Source: Paraburkholderia sp. PGU19
GTDB taxonomy: Bacteria; Pseudomonadota; Gammaproteobacteria; Burkholderiales; Burkholderiaceae
Assembly (NCBI RefSeq): GCF_013426915.1
Contig: NZ_AP023183.1
Span: 1 to 64,000 of the forward strand
Length of the DNA stretch: 64,000 nucleotides
Direction of reading: 5' to 3'
Positions 18,408 to 26,269 of this stretch are shown here, piece after piece. The notes under the pieces were generated by a model. It was not told where the DNA came from and searched no databases. It saw only the letters and a list, made by a program, of their open reading frames with translations. Position 1 is the first letter of the stretch. Every line of letters begins with the position of its first letter. The translations under genes were made by a program, and so were the position numbers.

Positions 18408-19397
18408 ATGAACCACGCTCGACTTCAACCCGACCGGAGCACGCTGGTCGAAATTTATCGGCGAATGGTGCTCATCAAGCTCAACGATGAGCGATTTCGC
18501 GCGGTCATCAAGTCCGGGAAACTGGCCATGACCTACTACTCGCCGAGAGGTCAGGAAGTTATCCCGTCGGCATTGTCTGTACACCTGACGAATGACGATT
18601 ACCTTTGCACGATATACCGCGGGATCCACGACATGCTGGCCAAGGGCGTTCCCTCGAAGCTGCTGTGGGCCGAACTGGCCGGCCGTGAAACGGGTACCTG
18701 CAAAGGGAAGGGCGGACCGATGCACGTGACTCATCCGGCCAGCGGTGTCATGGTGACGACCGGCATTGTAGGCAGCAGCATGCCGATCGCCAACGGCTTG
18801 GCCCTTGCCGCGCAGATTCGTGGCGAAGAGCGGATCGCCGTCGCGACGTTCGGCGACGGGGCGAGCAATATCGGCGCATTCCACGAGGCGCTCAATCTGG
18901 CTTCGCTATGGAAGCTACCGGTGATCTTCCTCTGCCAGAACAACCGCTACGCGGAACACACGCCTTACTCCACGGGCACTTCGATTGGCCGCATCTCCGA
19001 TCGGGGCGCCGCCTACGCGATGCCGGCGATCCATGTTGACGGCAACGATCCGGTCGCGATGTGGCAGGCCGCTGGCGAAGCCGTTGCGCGGGCCCGCGAA
19101 GGAGGCGGACCGACCCTCATCGAGGCTATGACGTTCCGCTTCCATGGTCATGTGTTCGGCGACGCCGATGCTTACATGGACCCGGCAGAAAAGGCTGCCG
19201 CCATCGAAGACGACCCCGTCCCGCGCTACAGGTCCTGGCTACTCGCGCAGGAACACGCTAGCGAGAGCGAACTGGCCGGCATCGAACAGGCCATCGAAAG
19301 CGAAATTGACGCAGCCGTTGAATACGCGCTTGCCAGTCCGTATCCCGATGTCGCCGAATTGCGTCGCGATGTCTACGCTCAGGAGATCGAAGTATGA
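18408..19397 (+). CDS. Thiamine-diphosphate-dependent dehydrogenase E1 alpha subunit
   Basis: This 329-aa E1 alpha of a 2-oxoacid/acetoin dehydrogenase-type complex catalyses decarboxylation with TPP. The TPP-binding motif is visible as GDGASNIGAFHEALNLA, closing with CQNNRYAEHTPYS about 30 residues later. FRFHGHVFGDADAY marks the C-terminal part. The ATG at 18408 has AAGGA upstream and follows the MMPL gene by only 10 bp, so they are co-transcribed. The stop overlaps the E1 beta start (ATGA). It resembles acetoin-dehydrogenase AcoA-type subunits, but no acetoin gene context is present. Confidence 0.9.
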   Translation: MNHARLQPDRSTLVEIYRRMVLIKLNDERFRAVIKSGKLAMTYYSPRGQEVIPSALSVHLTNDDYLCTIYRGIHDMLAKGVPSKLLWAELAGRETGTCKGKGGPMHVTHPASGVMVTTGIVGSSMPIANGLALAAQIRGEERIAVATFGDGASNIGAFHEALNLASLWKLPVIFLCQNNRYAEHTPYSTGTSIGRISDRGAAYAMPAIHVDGNDPVAMWQAAGEAVARAREGGGPTLIEAMTFRFHGHVFGDADAYMDPAEKAAAIEDDPVPRYRSWLLAQEHASESELAGIEQAIESEIDAAVEYALASPYPDVAELRRDVYAQEIEV

Positions 19398-20380
19398 ACG
19401 CTCCAAAAATGAATCTGGTTCAGGCGGTAAACCTGGCGCTTGACGACGCACTCTCGTCGGACCAGAACGTGATCGTCTTCGGCGAAGACGTCGCGGATCG
19501 TCAAGAGGGCGGTGTGATGGGTGTTACCAAGGGCTTGTCGACGAAGCATGGCGACGTTCGTGTGCGGTCGACGCCGATTTCGGAGCAGGCGATCATCGGT
19601 GCCGCGATCGGCGCTTCGCTTGCTGGCATGCGTCCGGTCGCGGAAATCATGCTGATGAATTTCACTACCGTGGCGATGGACATGATCGTCAATCATGCGG
19701 CGAAGTTGCGGTTCATGTCCGGTGGGCAGACGCACGTCCCCATCACCATCCGCACGATGACGGGTGCCGGGTTCGGCGTCGGAGGTCAGCATTCCGATTT
19801 CCTCGAAGCGTGGTTTGCCCACACGGCTGGATTGAAAGTGGTGGCGCCCGCAACGCCAGCGGATGCTTATGGTCTTCTCTTGTCGTGCATCGAAGACGAC
19901 GATCCGTGTATTTTTATCGAGAACATGGTCACCTACTGGAGTGACGGGCCGGCTCCCGATCGTGGGGTTCGTATTCCGCTCGGCAAGGCCAAGGTTGTTC
20001 GCGAGGGCACAGACGCGACGATCATCGCCTACAGCCGCCAGGTTCTGGATGCTTGCGCAGTTGCCGACAAGTTGCAGAAGGAAGGGATCTCTGTAGAAGT
20101 CGTCGACCTTCGGACAGTGGCGCCATTCGATGTGGTAACCATACTCGAATCGGTTGCGAAGACGCGCCGGGCGATTGTCGTGCATGAGGCCGTAAAGCCC
20201 TTCGGTGTGGGCGCTGAAATATCCTCGCGCATTCACGAAGAGCTGTTCGGCCAGTTGAAGGCACCCGTGCAGCGCGTCGCGTCGGCCTTCTGTCCAGTGC
20301 CGTTCACCAAACCGCTCGAAAACGCATTTGTTCCCAGCATCGGCCAGATCGAGGCTGCCGTTCGCAAGACACTTGGATAA
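19394..20380 (+). CDS. Thiamine-diphosphate-dependent dehydrogenase E1 beta subunit
   Basis: This 328-aa E1 beta is the usual size for the AcoB/PdhB/BkdB family. The N-terminal pyrimidine-binding domain shows VIVFGEDVADRQEGGVMGVTKGL and STPISEQAIIGAAIGASLAG. The C-terminal transketolase-like domain shows VVDLRTVAPFDVVTILESV and VVHEAVKPFGVGAEI. The 4-nt overlap with E1 alpha indicates coupled translation of the heterotetramer. The E2 parts follow on separate small genes. No E3 (dihydrolipoamide dehydrogenase) gene is present in the window, so one must be shared from elsewhere. Confidence 0.92.
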   Translation: MNAPKMNLVQAVNLALDDALSSDQNVIVFGEDVADRQEGGVMGVTKGLSTKHGDVRVRSTPISEQAIIGAAIGASLAGMRPVAEIMLMNFTTVAMDMIVNHAAKLRFMSGGQTHVPITIRTMTGAGFGVGGQHSDFLEAWFAHTAGLKVVAPATPADAYGLLLSCIEDDDPCIFIENMVTYWSDGPAPDRGVRIPLGKAKVVREGTDATIIAYSRQVLDACAVADKLQKEGISVEVVDLRTVAPFDVVTILESVAKTRRAIVVHEAVKPFGVGAEISSRIHEELFGQLKAPVQRVASAFCPVPFTKPLENAFVPSIGQIEAAVRKTLG

Positions 20381-20417
20381 CCCGAATTCAACTCGCTCCT
20401 AGGGAGGGTGACTGTCT

Positions 20418-20648
20418 ATGAGTACCGATGTTCTTATGCCAAAGCTGGGTTTCTCGATGAATGAGGGAACTCTGGTCGAATGGCTGGCGGCCGATGGTGC
20501 AACAATCAACGAGGGGCAACCGTTGTACGCGCTTGAGAGCGACAAGTCGGTGCAGGAGGTGGAGGCACCGGCCTCCGGGACGCTGAAAATCATCGCCAGC
20601 GTCGGGGAGGTCTATCCGGTTGGCGAACTGCTCGCGCAGATCGGCTGA
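20418..20648 (+). CDS. Free-standing lipoyl-domain protein
   Basis: This 76-aa protein is a single biotinyl/lipoyl-attachment domain. The lipoyl-lysine lies in ESDKSVQEVEAP (Lys about residue 44), and GTLVEWLAADG and VGEVYPVGELLAQIG complete the fold. In most 2-oxoacid dehydrogenases this domain is fused to E2. Here it is encoded alone, 17 bp before the E2 core gene, so the swinging arm would act as a separate carrier. A strong ribosome site (GGGAGG) precedes the ATG. It needs lipoylation by LipA/LipB or LplA encoded elsewhere. Confidence 0.9.
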   Translation: MSTDVLMPKLGFSMNEGTLVEWLAADGATINEGQPLYALESDKSVQEVEAPASGTLKIIASVGEVYPVGELLAQIG

Positions 20649-20665
20649 GAAGGGGTATTGAAGCC

Positions 20666-21418
20666 ATGAACCATCCATCTGCACTTCACGCCGATTTGCC
20701 GCCTTGGCCCGAGGTGGATTTCGCGGCCTTCGGGGAAACTGAGACCCTGCCTTTGTCGCGGATCCAGAAATTGACCGCTGGGTATCTCACTCGCAATTGG
20801 CTGGCGATTCCACAAGTGACGCACCACGACGAGGCCGACATTACGTCGCTGGACGCTTGTCGATCACGGCTAGCGCAGGACACGGGGACGCGAGTGACGC
20901 CTTTGGCGTTCGTCGTCAAGGCGCTCGAGGAAGGGTTACGGGAATTCCCGCGTTTCAATGCGTCCCTCGATGCAGGCGGCCAGAACCTGATCGTCAAGAA
21001 ATATTTTCACATCGGCGTTGCCGTGGACACGCCGTCAGGTCTTCTGGTTGCCGTGATACGCGACTGTGACAAGAAGGGTGTCGTGGAACTCGCCGACGAG
21101 ATTGGTTCCGTCTCTGCGCGTGCACGGCAGAAGGGGCTGCCTATGAGCGACATGGTGGGCGGTTGCATGACCATCAGTTCTTTGGGCAACATCGGTGGGA
21201 CGGCATTTTCTCCGATTATCAACGCGCCCGAAGTGGCGATCCTGGGTGTGACCAAGGCCCAATGGAAGCCGCATCGCGACGGTGATGCGACCGATTGGCG
21301 GTTGATGCTACCGCTGTCGCTGACTTACGACCATCGCGTCATCAACGGAGCAGACGCGGCACGATTCGCGGTACATGTGGCCGATGCACTGAGCCGACCG
21401 GAGTCATTAATCGAATAG
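20666..21418 (+). CDS. 2-oxoacid dehydrogenase E2 acyltransferase core without lipoyl domain
   Basis: This 250-aa CAT-like acyltransferase core moves the acyl group from lipoamide to CoA. It starts with PLSRIQKLTAGYLTRNW and continues through IPQVTHHDEADIT, TPSGLLVAVIRD and SSLGNIGGTAFSPIINAPEVAILGV. The active-site motif is YDHRVINGADAARF; Asn in place of the Asp of HRxxDG is a variant I recall from AceF-type E2 proteins, so it need not mean loss of activity. The lipoyl domain is on a separate gene, and no peripheral-subunit-binding domain is visible in the short N-terminus. Confidence 0.88.
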   Translation: MNHPSALHADLPPWPEVDFAAFGETETLPLSRIQKLTAGYLTRNWLAIPQVTHHDEADITSLDACRSRLAQDTGTRVTPLAFVVKALEEGLREFPRFNASLDAGGQNLIVKKYFHIGVAVDTPSGLLVAVIRDCDKKGVVELADEIGSVSARARQKGLPMSDMVGGCMTISSLGNIGGTAFSPIINAPEVAILGVTKAQWKPHRDGDATDWRLMLPLSLTYDHRVINGADAARFAVHVADALSRPESLIE

Positions 21419-21487
21419 ACGAACCGAAAGAGCCTACGTGCAATCGTTCGGCGTTTATCAATTCAAATGCTTTGTCAGGAGTATTTT

Positions 21488-21886
21488 ATGTCTTCCAAAT
21501 GGGTGCGCGACGCTAACTGTTTTATTTCCAGATTTACGGTCGATCCTGAGCGACGGGCCGAGTTTCTTTCTGCACTGGATGAGCTGGCCGGAAATGCGTC
21601 GAACTGGTATGACGAAGGCTGCAATTTCGCATTTCATGGATGGGGCCGCAATCCTAATGAATGGGTAGCGATCGCGTCATGGAAATCGGAGGATTACGTG
21701 AACAAGATGCGTCAGACGGCATGGTACAAAGATACTCAGCAGCGGATGCTCGAGTGCAGTTCTCATCCAATGATCATGGAGCAGTTCAGCGGCATGAACG
21801 TCGATCGCTCGGTGTTTGACCGGTACCCGGCTGGAAGCTCCCAGGTGCATATGAAGACGAAGACGCTCGATGTAATTTTTCGGTAG
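21488..21886 (+). CDS. Antibiotic-biosynthesis-monooxygenase-like (ABM) ferredoxin-like-fold protein
   Basis: This 132-aa small dimeric alpha/beta-barrel type protein has the pattern NCFISRFTVDPERRAEF, then WVAIASWKSEDYV. The start at 21488 is preceded by AGGAG. A clear paralogue of identical length is encoded at 43152-43550, sharing FHGW, MIMEQFSGM / MIIEQFSGM and VDRSVFD. ABM-fold proteins are cofactor-free oxygenases or heme/quinol-binding proteins; the specific function here is unknown. It is followed by an SRPBCC gene, a pairing repeated in the second arm of the island. Confidence 0.75.
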   Translation: MSSKWVRDANCFISRFTVDPERRAEFLSALDELAGNASNWYDEGCNFAFHGWGRNPNEWVAIASWKSEDYVNKMRQTAWYKDTQQRMLECSSHPMIMEQFSGMNVDRSVFDRYPAGSSQVHMKTKTLDVIFR

Positions 21887-21979
21887 CAGTCCCACGCCCT
21901 TCGACTCACGCCCGGACATTGGCGAGGGCGATGTTAGTGGTTGCATCACCACATAGGAATTGCACTCGGAGGAGATAGC

Positions 21980-22492
21980 ATGCGTACGTTCAAACGCGGT
22001 CATGCTGAGGTACGAGGCGTCGTCGATGCCTCCGCAGAACAAGTTTGGGAATTGCTAACGGACTGGGCTGGCCTGCTTAAATGGTGGGTCAAGCCCGACG
22101 AGGGCGGCCGTCCGGGCCCTGACCTCGCAAGCGTTGAGTTGGTGGGTGAGCCGCGTGACGTGCCACGGACGCGCATCGTTCGCCATGTAACGGGATCTGC
22201 CGTCGATGAGACTTTGCTCGTTCAAAACGATGAGACACGACGCATTTACTACAACATGGTGTACCGCCACAACCCCGGTGGTGCTGTCTTGCGTAGCGAA
22301 TTTGAAAACTACCTGGCGACCACTATGGTGGATACCTTGCCGGACGGCAAGACATTGATGACGTTCAAGGCCGAGTTTGACATTGTGGAACCTGCCGATC
22401 TCGACCTCATGCGTTCGCTCATCGAGAGAACCTGGACAGACGCAATATTACAAGGTTTTCGACGTTATTTTTCAAGGGCGAAAGCGCTGTAG
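21980..22492 (+). CDS. SRPBCC (START/Bet v 1-like) family protein
   Basis: This 170-aa helix-grip-fold protein is likely to bind a hydrophobic ligand. The N-terminus HAEVRGVVDASAEQVWELLTDW and the C-terminal helix RSLIERTWTDAILQGFRRYF are typical of the polyketide-cyclase/dehydrase-like branch. The start at 21980 has GGAGGAG upstream; a longer frame from 21941 lacks one. It has a paralogue at 38941-39441 (shared VWELLTDW / LWELLTDWGNL, VPRTR / VPRTK, LYYN / IYYN). It may be a carrier or a cyclase/isomerase for the island's substrate (inference). Confidence 0.8.
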   Translation: MRTFKRGHAEVRGVVDASAEQVWELLTDWAGLLKWWVKPDEGGRPGPDLASVELVGEPRDVPRTRIVRHVTGSAVDETLLVQNDETRRIYYNMVYRHNPGGAVLRSEFENYLATTMVDTLPDGKTLMTFKAEFDIVEPADLDLMRSLIERTWTDAILQGFRRYFSRAKAL

Positions 22493-22581
22493 CGTAGCGT
22501 GTTGAACCCTGTTGGGCAAGTTCATCCATATCAGAAGGCGTGCAGCTTTAAAAAAGGCCACAGCCTTGGAGGAGGCATAGA

Positions 22582-23970
22582 ATGATCCGCAAGACAACCC
22601 ATATCGTCCCTGCTTTGCTCGCCGTGATCATTTCCGGCCAGTGCATGGCTGCCGTTAGCGCAGCAGAAGCGCAGAAACTGAAGGGCCCTGAGCTCACACC
22701 GATTGGTGCGGAGGCCGCCGGAAACAAGGAGGGTACCATTCCGGCGTACAAGGGCGAAGGTCTGAATGCACCTGCGGGATTCGGTAGCGACAAATCCGAC
22801 CCGTACAAACGTCCCGATCCGTTTGCCGACGAGAAGCCGCTATACACCATCACCGCGCAAAACGCTGCGCAATACGCGGATAAGCTCGATGGTATGATCG
22901 AGATGTTCAAGCGATATCCCGATTTCCGGATGGACATCTATCCCACGCATCGCACCATCGTATATAACAAGACCGTTATCGCTAACACGATGAAGAACGC
23001 GACTGAGTGCAAGGGAGAGGACGGTGATCTTCGGCTGGAGGGTTGCTGGGGCGGATTTGCCTTCCCGATTCCCGCCAACGGTACCCAGGCCATGTGGAAC
23101 CACCTCACGAGCTACCGCGGTTATGCATGGGGTGGGTATACGAATTCCTATGTGGTGTCCGCGAATGGCTCGTCGTACCTTGTGCAAGGCAACAAGCTTT
23201 CGGAGCAATCTCCATTTTACGACCCGAAGGCAACATCGCCGGCGACGGGCAAAACCATCTATTGGTCTTTTCGAGACGATACGGACGCGCCGTCGAGCCA
23301 GTCCGGACAGAAGCTGGTGTTGATCGATCCGCTCGATCCGCTCAATGCTGGCCGTCGGGCCTACCAGTACATTCCTGGACTGCGCCGGGTCAAGCTTGCA
23401 CCCACTTTGGCCTATGACACTCCAAGCCCTGCCGCGGGCGGAGCGGCAACGATGGATGATGCCCAGGTCTTCCAGGGCGCCCTCGATCGCTATGACTGGA
23501 AGCTGATCGGCAAGAAAGAAAAGTACATCATGTACAACAACTTCAAGCTCGCTGACCATACGAGTTGTGACGATAAGAAACTCTTGACCAAGAACTTCGC
23601 CAATCCAGATTGTGTGCGCTGGGAGTTGCACAGAGTTTGGGTCGTGGAAGGAAAGCTCAAGCCGGGATTCCGTCACATCTATGCACGCAGGATGATGTAC
23701 TGGGACGAAGATAGCTACAACGCTGGCTTGGCAGAAAATTACGATGCGGCCGGTAAACTGTATCGTGTCGTTACCGCCCTCGATATTCCGTTCTACGTGA
23801 GTGAAGGGGGCGGCGCGCTGGGTGACGATACTTTCAATTACGATCTTCAGACCGGCGTTTGGTCAGCGCAGGGGGCATTAGGTAACGTCGGCGCAGGCAT
23901 CGTGCAGCAGCAGCCAAAGGACATGAACTTCTTCTCGCCGGACACCATGGCCGGCGAGGGTGTCCGGTAG
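22582..23970 (+). CDS. DUF1329 family periplasmic/outer-membrane protein
   Basis: This 462-aa protein has a Sec signal (MIRKTTHIVPALLAVIISG, cleavage near AVSA). The family is related to lipoprotein-localisation (LolA/LolB-like) folds and usually accompanies DUF1302 proteins, as here (DUF1302 at 12823). Visible landmarks are LTPIGAEAAGNKEGTIPAYKG at the N-terminus, YVLVDPLDP-like VLIDPLDPLNAGRRAYQY in the middle, and ARRMMYWDEDSY. GGAGG precedes the ATG. It probably carries a hydrophobic compound between membranes together with DUF1302 (inference from the recurring pair). Confidence 0.88.
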   Translation: MIRKTTHIVPALLAVIISGQCMAAVSAAEAQKLKGPELTPIGAEAAGNKEGTIPAYKGEGLNAPAGFGSDKSDPYKRPDPFADEKPLYTITAQNAAQYADKLDGMIEMFKRYPDFRMDIYPTHRTIVYNKTVIANTMKNATECKGEDGDLRLEGCWGGFAFPIPANGTQAMWNHLTSYRGYAWGGYTNSYVVSANGSSYLVQGNKLSEQSPFYDPKATSPATGKTIYWSFRDDTDAPSSQSGQKLVLIDPLDPLNAGRRAYQYIPGLRRVKLAPTLAYDTPSPAAGGAATMDDAQVFQGALDRYDWKLIGKKEKYIMYNNFKLADHTSCDDKKLLTKNFANPDCVRWELHRVWVVEGKLKPGFRHIYARRMMYWDEDSYNAGLAENYDAAGKLYRVVTALDIPFYVSEGGGALGDDTFNYDLQTGVWSAQGALGNVGAGIVQQQPKDMNFFSPDTMAGEGVR

Positions 23971-23994
23971 GTCGATGCGTGTTTTACAGGCCCT

Positions 23995-24016
23995 CCCGCA
24001 GATCTTCTGCTGCGGG
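23995..24016. terminator. Probable terminator hairpin after DUF1329
   Basis: CCCGCAG and CTGCGGG form a perfect 7-bp stem with an 8-nt loop, 24 bp after the DUF1329 stop, followed by the T-containing stretch TTGGGTCTTGTT. It is the likely 3' end of the operon that starts at 12823 or at an internal promoter. The next gene starts at 24166. Confidence 0.5.
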
Positions 24017-24165
24017 TTGGGTCTTGTTCGACCGGTCTTTTGTCGATGTGCTTCGCACGAGCGCCTGGCCTCGAGCGTGAAGCGTCGGTTGCTTTCAGTC
24101 CGGTGCGATTCAAAACCGATTGAGTAAGTTGGCGCCCGTCAGAACGGATAAACGAGGAGGAAGGG

Positions 24166-25574
24166 ATGTCGTTTGATTATGATGTCGTCGTCATCGGCGG
24201 CGGAGGGGCTGGACTGTCTGCGGCTTGCCACGCGGCGCAGCAGGGTGCCTCGGTCATGCTGCTGGAGGCGGACAAGGCCCTCGGTGGGGCAACCGCGCTT
24301 TCCAGCGGCGTCGTGTATGCGGCGGGCACCAGCGTCCAACGATCCGCTGGGATTCAGGACTCTCCGGATGCAATGTACCAGTACATGATGTCGTTGAACC
24401 AATGGTCGATCCGGCCAGCGCTTGCGCGGATCATGGCAGAAAGCGGTGCCTCGATTATCGACTGGCTGCTGGAGCTCGGTAACGACTTTCCACCGGAACT
24501 GATCGTGGAGTCGGGGGTTGGCGGGTGTCCTCGAGGTCACCAGTGTGTTGGCGCGGGGGCGGTATCGTTCAATCGCTGATCAACGCGGCCGGCGCGCATG
24601 GCGTGGAAGTTGCGCTGGGATCGCGCGTCTCGGGTCTCATTGTCGAAGACGGCGGCGTTTGCGGCGTTCGTGCGGCCGGCGTTGATCTGCGAGCGAAGGC
24701 GGTGATCGTGACAACCGGAGGCTTCGGCAACAATCCTGACATGATCAGGAGGCTTTGGCCCACCGCGGCGGCCCATGGCAGCCGCGTCTTTTCAATCTAC
24801 GCTGCGGTGCCATTCAACATGGGTGATGGGATTTTGCTCGGTGAGAGCGCCGGCGCCCATGTCACCGGGATCGATAATGGTCTTCTGGTGCCGAATCCCA
24901 ATTTCGCGCCGGGTCTTGATGCGTTTCTCCCGGAATGGGCGATGGTCGTCAATCGCGATGGTCGTCGTTTCATCGCTGAAGATGCGCCCTACGCGGTTTC
25001 CGGCTATCTGCTCAATGAGCAGCCGGAGATGCGTTGCTTCGCCATCTTTGACGAACCGGCGATGCTCGAGGCCTGCGCCGATGAGAATGTGGTCAAGCAC
25101 TACGTCAACGATCCGGGATCCGATAGCTGGCGCGTAGCCGTACTTCGCAAGAATATCGCCAACGGCAGGGTGAAAACGGCCGATTCTATCGAGGAACTGG
25201 CGAAGCGCGCGGACGTCTCTGCGCGTGCGCTTGCGGCCTCCGTGGCGCGTTACAACAAGTTCGCCGACCAGGGGGAGGATCCCGAGTACTTCAAGAAGGC
25301 AAAGAAAATTTATCCGATCAGAACGGCGCCCTTTTATGCTGTCGAGATTCGTGCTTCGGCGATCGTGTCTTGTCACGCCGGCCTCGAAATCGACAATTTC
25401 GGCCGAGCGATAGACCGATTCGGTGAAGTCATCCCAGGGCTTTATGCCGGCGGCGAAGTTCTCGGCTGCACGATGGGGCGCAGGTATATCGGAGGCGGAA
25501 TGGGCATCGCTAATGCGTTGACGTTTGGGCGCCTTGCCGGTGTGAACGCTGCGCGGGACTGCTCGGCATTGTAG
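24166..25574 (+). pseudogene. FAD-dependent oxidoreductase (fumarate-reductase/ketosteroid-dehydrogenase-like), one frameshift
   Basis: This flavoprotein is split by one frameshift. The first part (24166 onward) has the FAD-binding motif VVVIGGGGAGLSAACHAA and GGATALSSGVV. The second, in another frame to 25574, has VIVTTGGFGNNPDMI and the C-terminal FAD-binding GLYAGGEVLGCTMGRRYIGGG. Frames join within the G5 run at 24555-24559; one extra G gives VGAGGGIVQSLINAAG and a continuous 469-aa protein. The total length plus one base is a multiple of three. The family reduces or desaturates C=C bonds next to a carbonyl. Sequencing error versus real pseudogene cannot be told from sequence. Confidence 0.75.
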
Positions 25575-25582
25575 AGTCATAT

Positions 25583-26257
25583 ATGGACCGCGTACCGTTG
25601 ATTGACCTGCCGGATGCTGCGGCGGCTGCAGCTCTTTCGTTCGTTGGCTCCGGTCGACGTTCCGTGAGGCGATACAAGCCAGATGCCGTTAGCCCGGACA
25701 TGATCGAGTGTCTTCTCCGGGCGGCGATCGCAGCGCCGTCTGCGCACAACCGGCAACCCTGGCGATTCGCGGTGATCGATTCGTTCGACCGAAAAGCTAC
25801 CCTGGCGACGTCAATGGGCGATCGTTTGCGAAGCGACCGTCTACGAGATGGCGATAGCGAGAGCGACGTCGAGCGTGACGTCGGGCGATCCTATGCCCGA
25901 ATCACTTCTGCTCCGGTAATCATCGTCGTTTGCCTGACGATGGAACACATGGACATCTACCCGGACCCGGTTCGCAGCCGTTGCGAACACTTGATGGCCG
26001 TGCAAAGCACAGCGATGGCCGGCGCCAACCTTCTGTTAGCTGCCCATGCCGTGGGCCTGGGCGCGTGCTGGCTATGCGCTCCATTGTTCTGCCCTGACGT
26101 CATTGGTCAGGTCCTTGGCCTTCCGGCGCACTGGCAAGCACAAGGATTGATCACGCTAGGGTACCCCTCGGCACCCGCGAAGCCGTTTCTGCGGAACCCG
26201 ATCCACGAGGTTGCTGTATTTGTTCGCAGCGACGAGGACGAAAGCCGCAGTAGTTGA
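25583..26257 (+). CDS. Nitroreductase family flavoprotein (FbiB C-terminal-domain-like)
   Basis: This 224-aa FMN-binding protein has RRSVRRYKPDAVSPDMIECLL (FMN phosphate-binding Arg/Ser) and AAPSAHNRQPWRFAVI. NLLLAAHAVGLGACWLCAPLF and LITLGYPSAPAK occur in the C-terminal half. This combination is closest to the nitroreductase domain of FbiB/BluB-like proteins rather than NfsB-type. It begins 8 bp after the flavoprotein gene, so the two are co-transcribed, and it is convergent with the CoA-transferase gene 12 bp away. A role in reducing an enone or a quinone-like intermediate is possible but unproven. Confidence 0.8.
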   Translation: MDRVPLIDLPDAAAAAALSFVGSGRRSVRRYKPDAVSPDMIECLLRAAIAAPSAHNRQPWRFAVIDSFDRKATLATSMGDRLRSDRLRDGDSESDVERDVGRSYARITSAPVIIVVCLTMEHMDIYPDPVRSRCEHLMAVQSTAMAGANLLLAAHAVGLGACWLCAPLFCPDVIGQVLGLPAHWQAQGLITLGYPSAPAKPFLRNPIHEVAVFVRSDEDESRSS

Positions 26258-26269
26258 ACGAACGCAAAG

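Noticed and set aside
20666..21418. Reading DHRVING in the E2 core as an inactivating mutation
   Set aside because: Asn at this position is, to my knowledge, a natural variant of AceF-type E2 proteins, so inactivation is not supported.
18408..21418. Assigning acoA/acoB/acoC gene names
   Set aside because: No acetoin regulator or E3 is present and the E2 is split; the substrate could be another 2-oxoacid or diketone.
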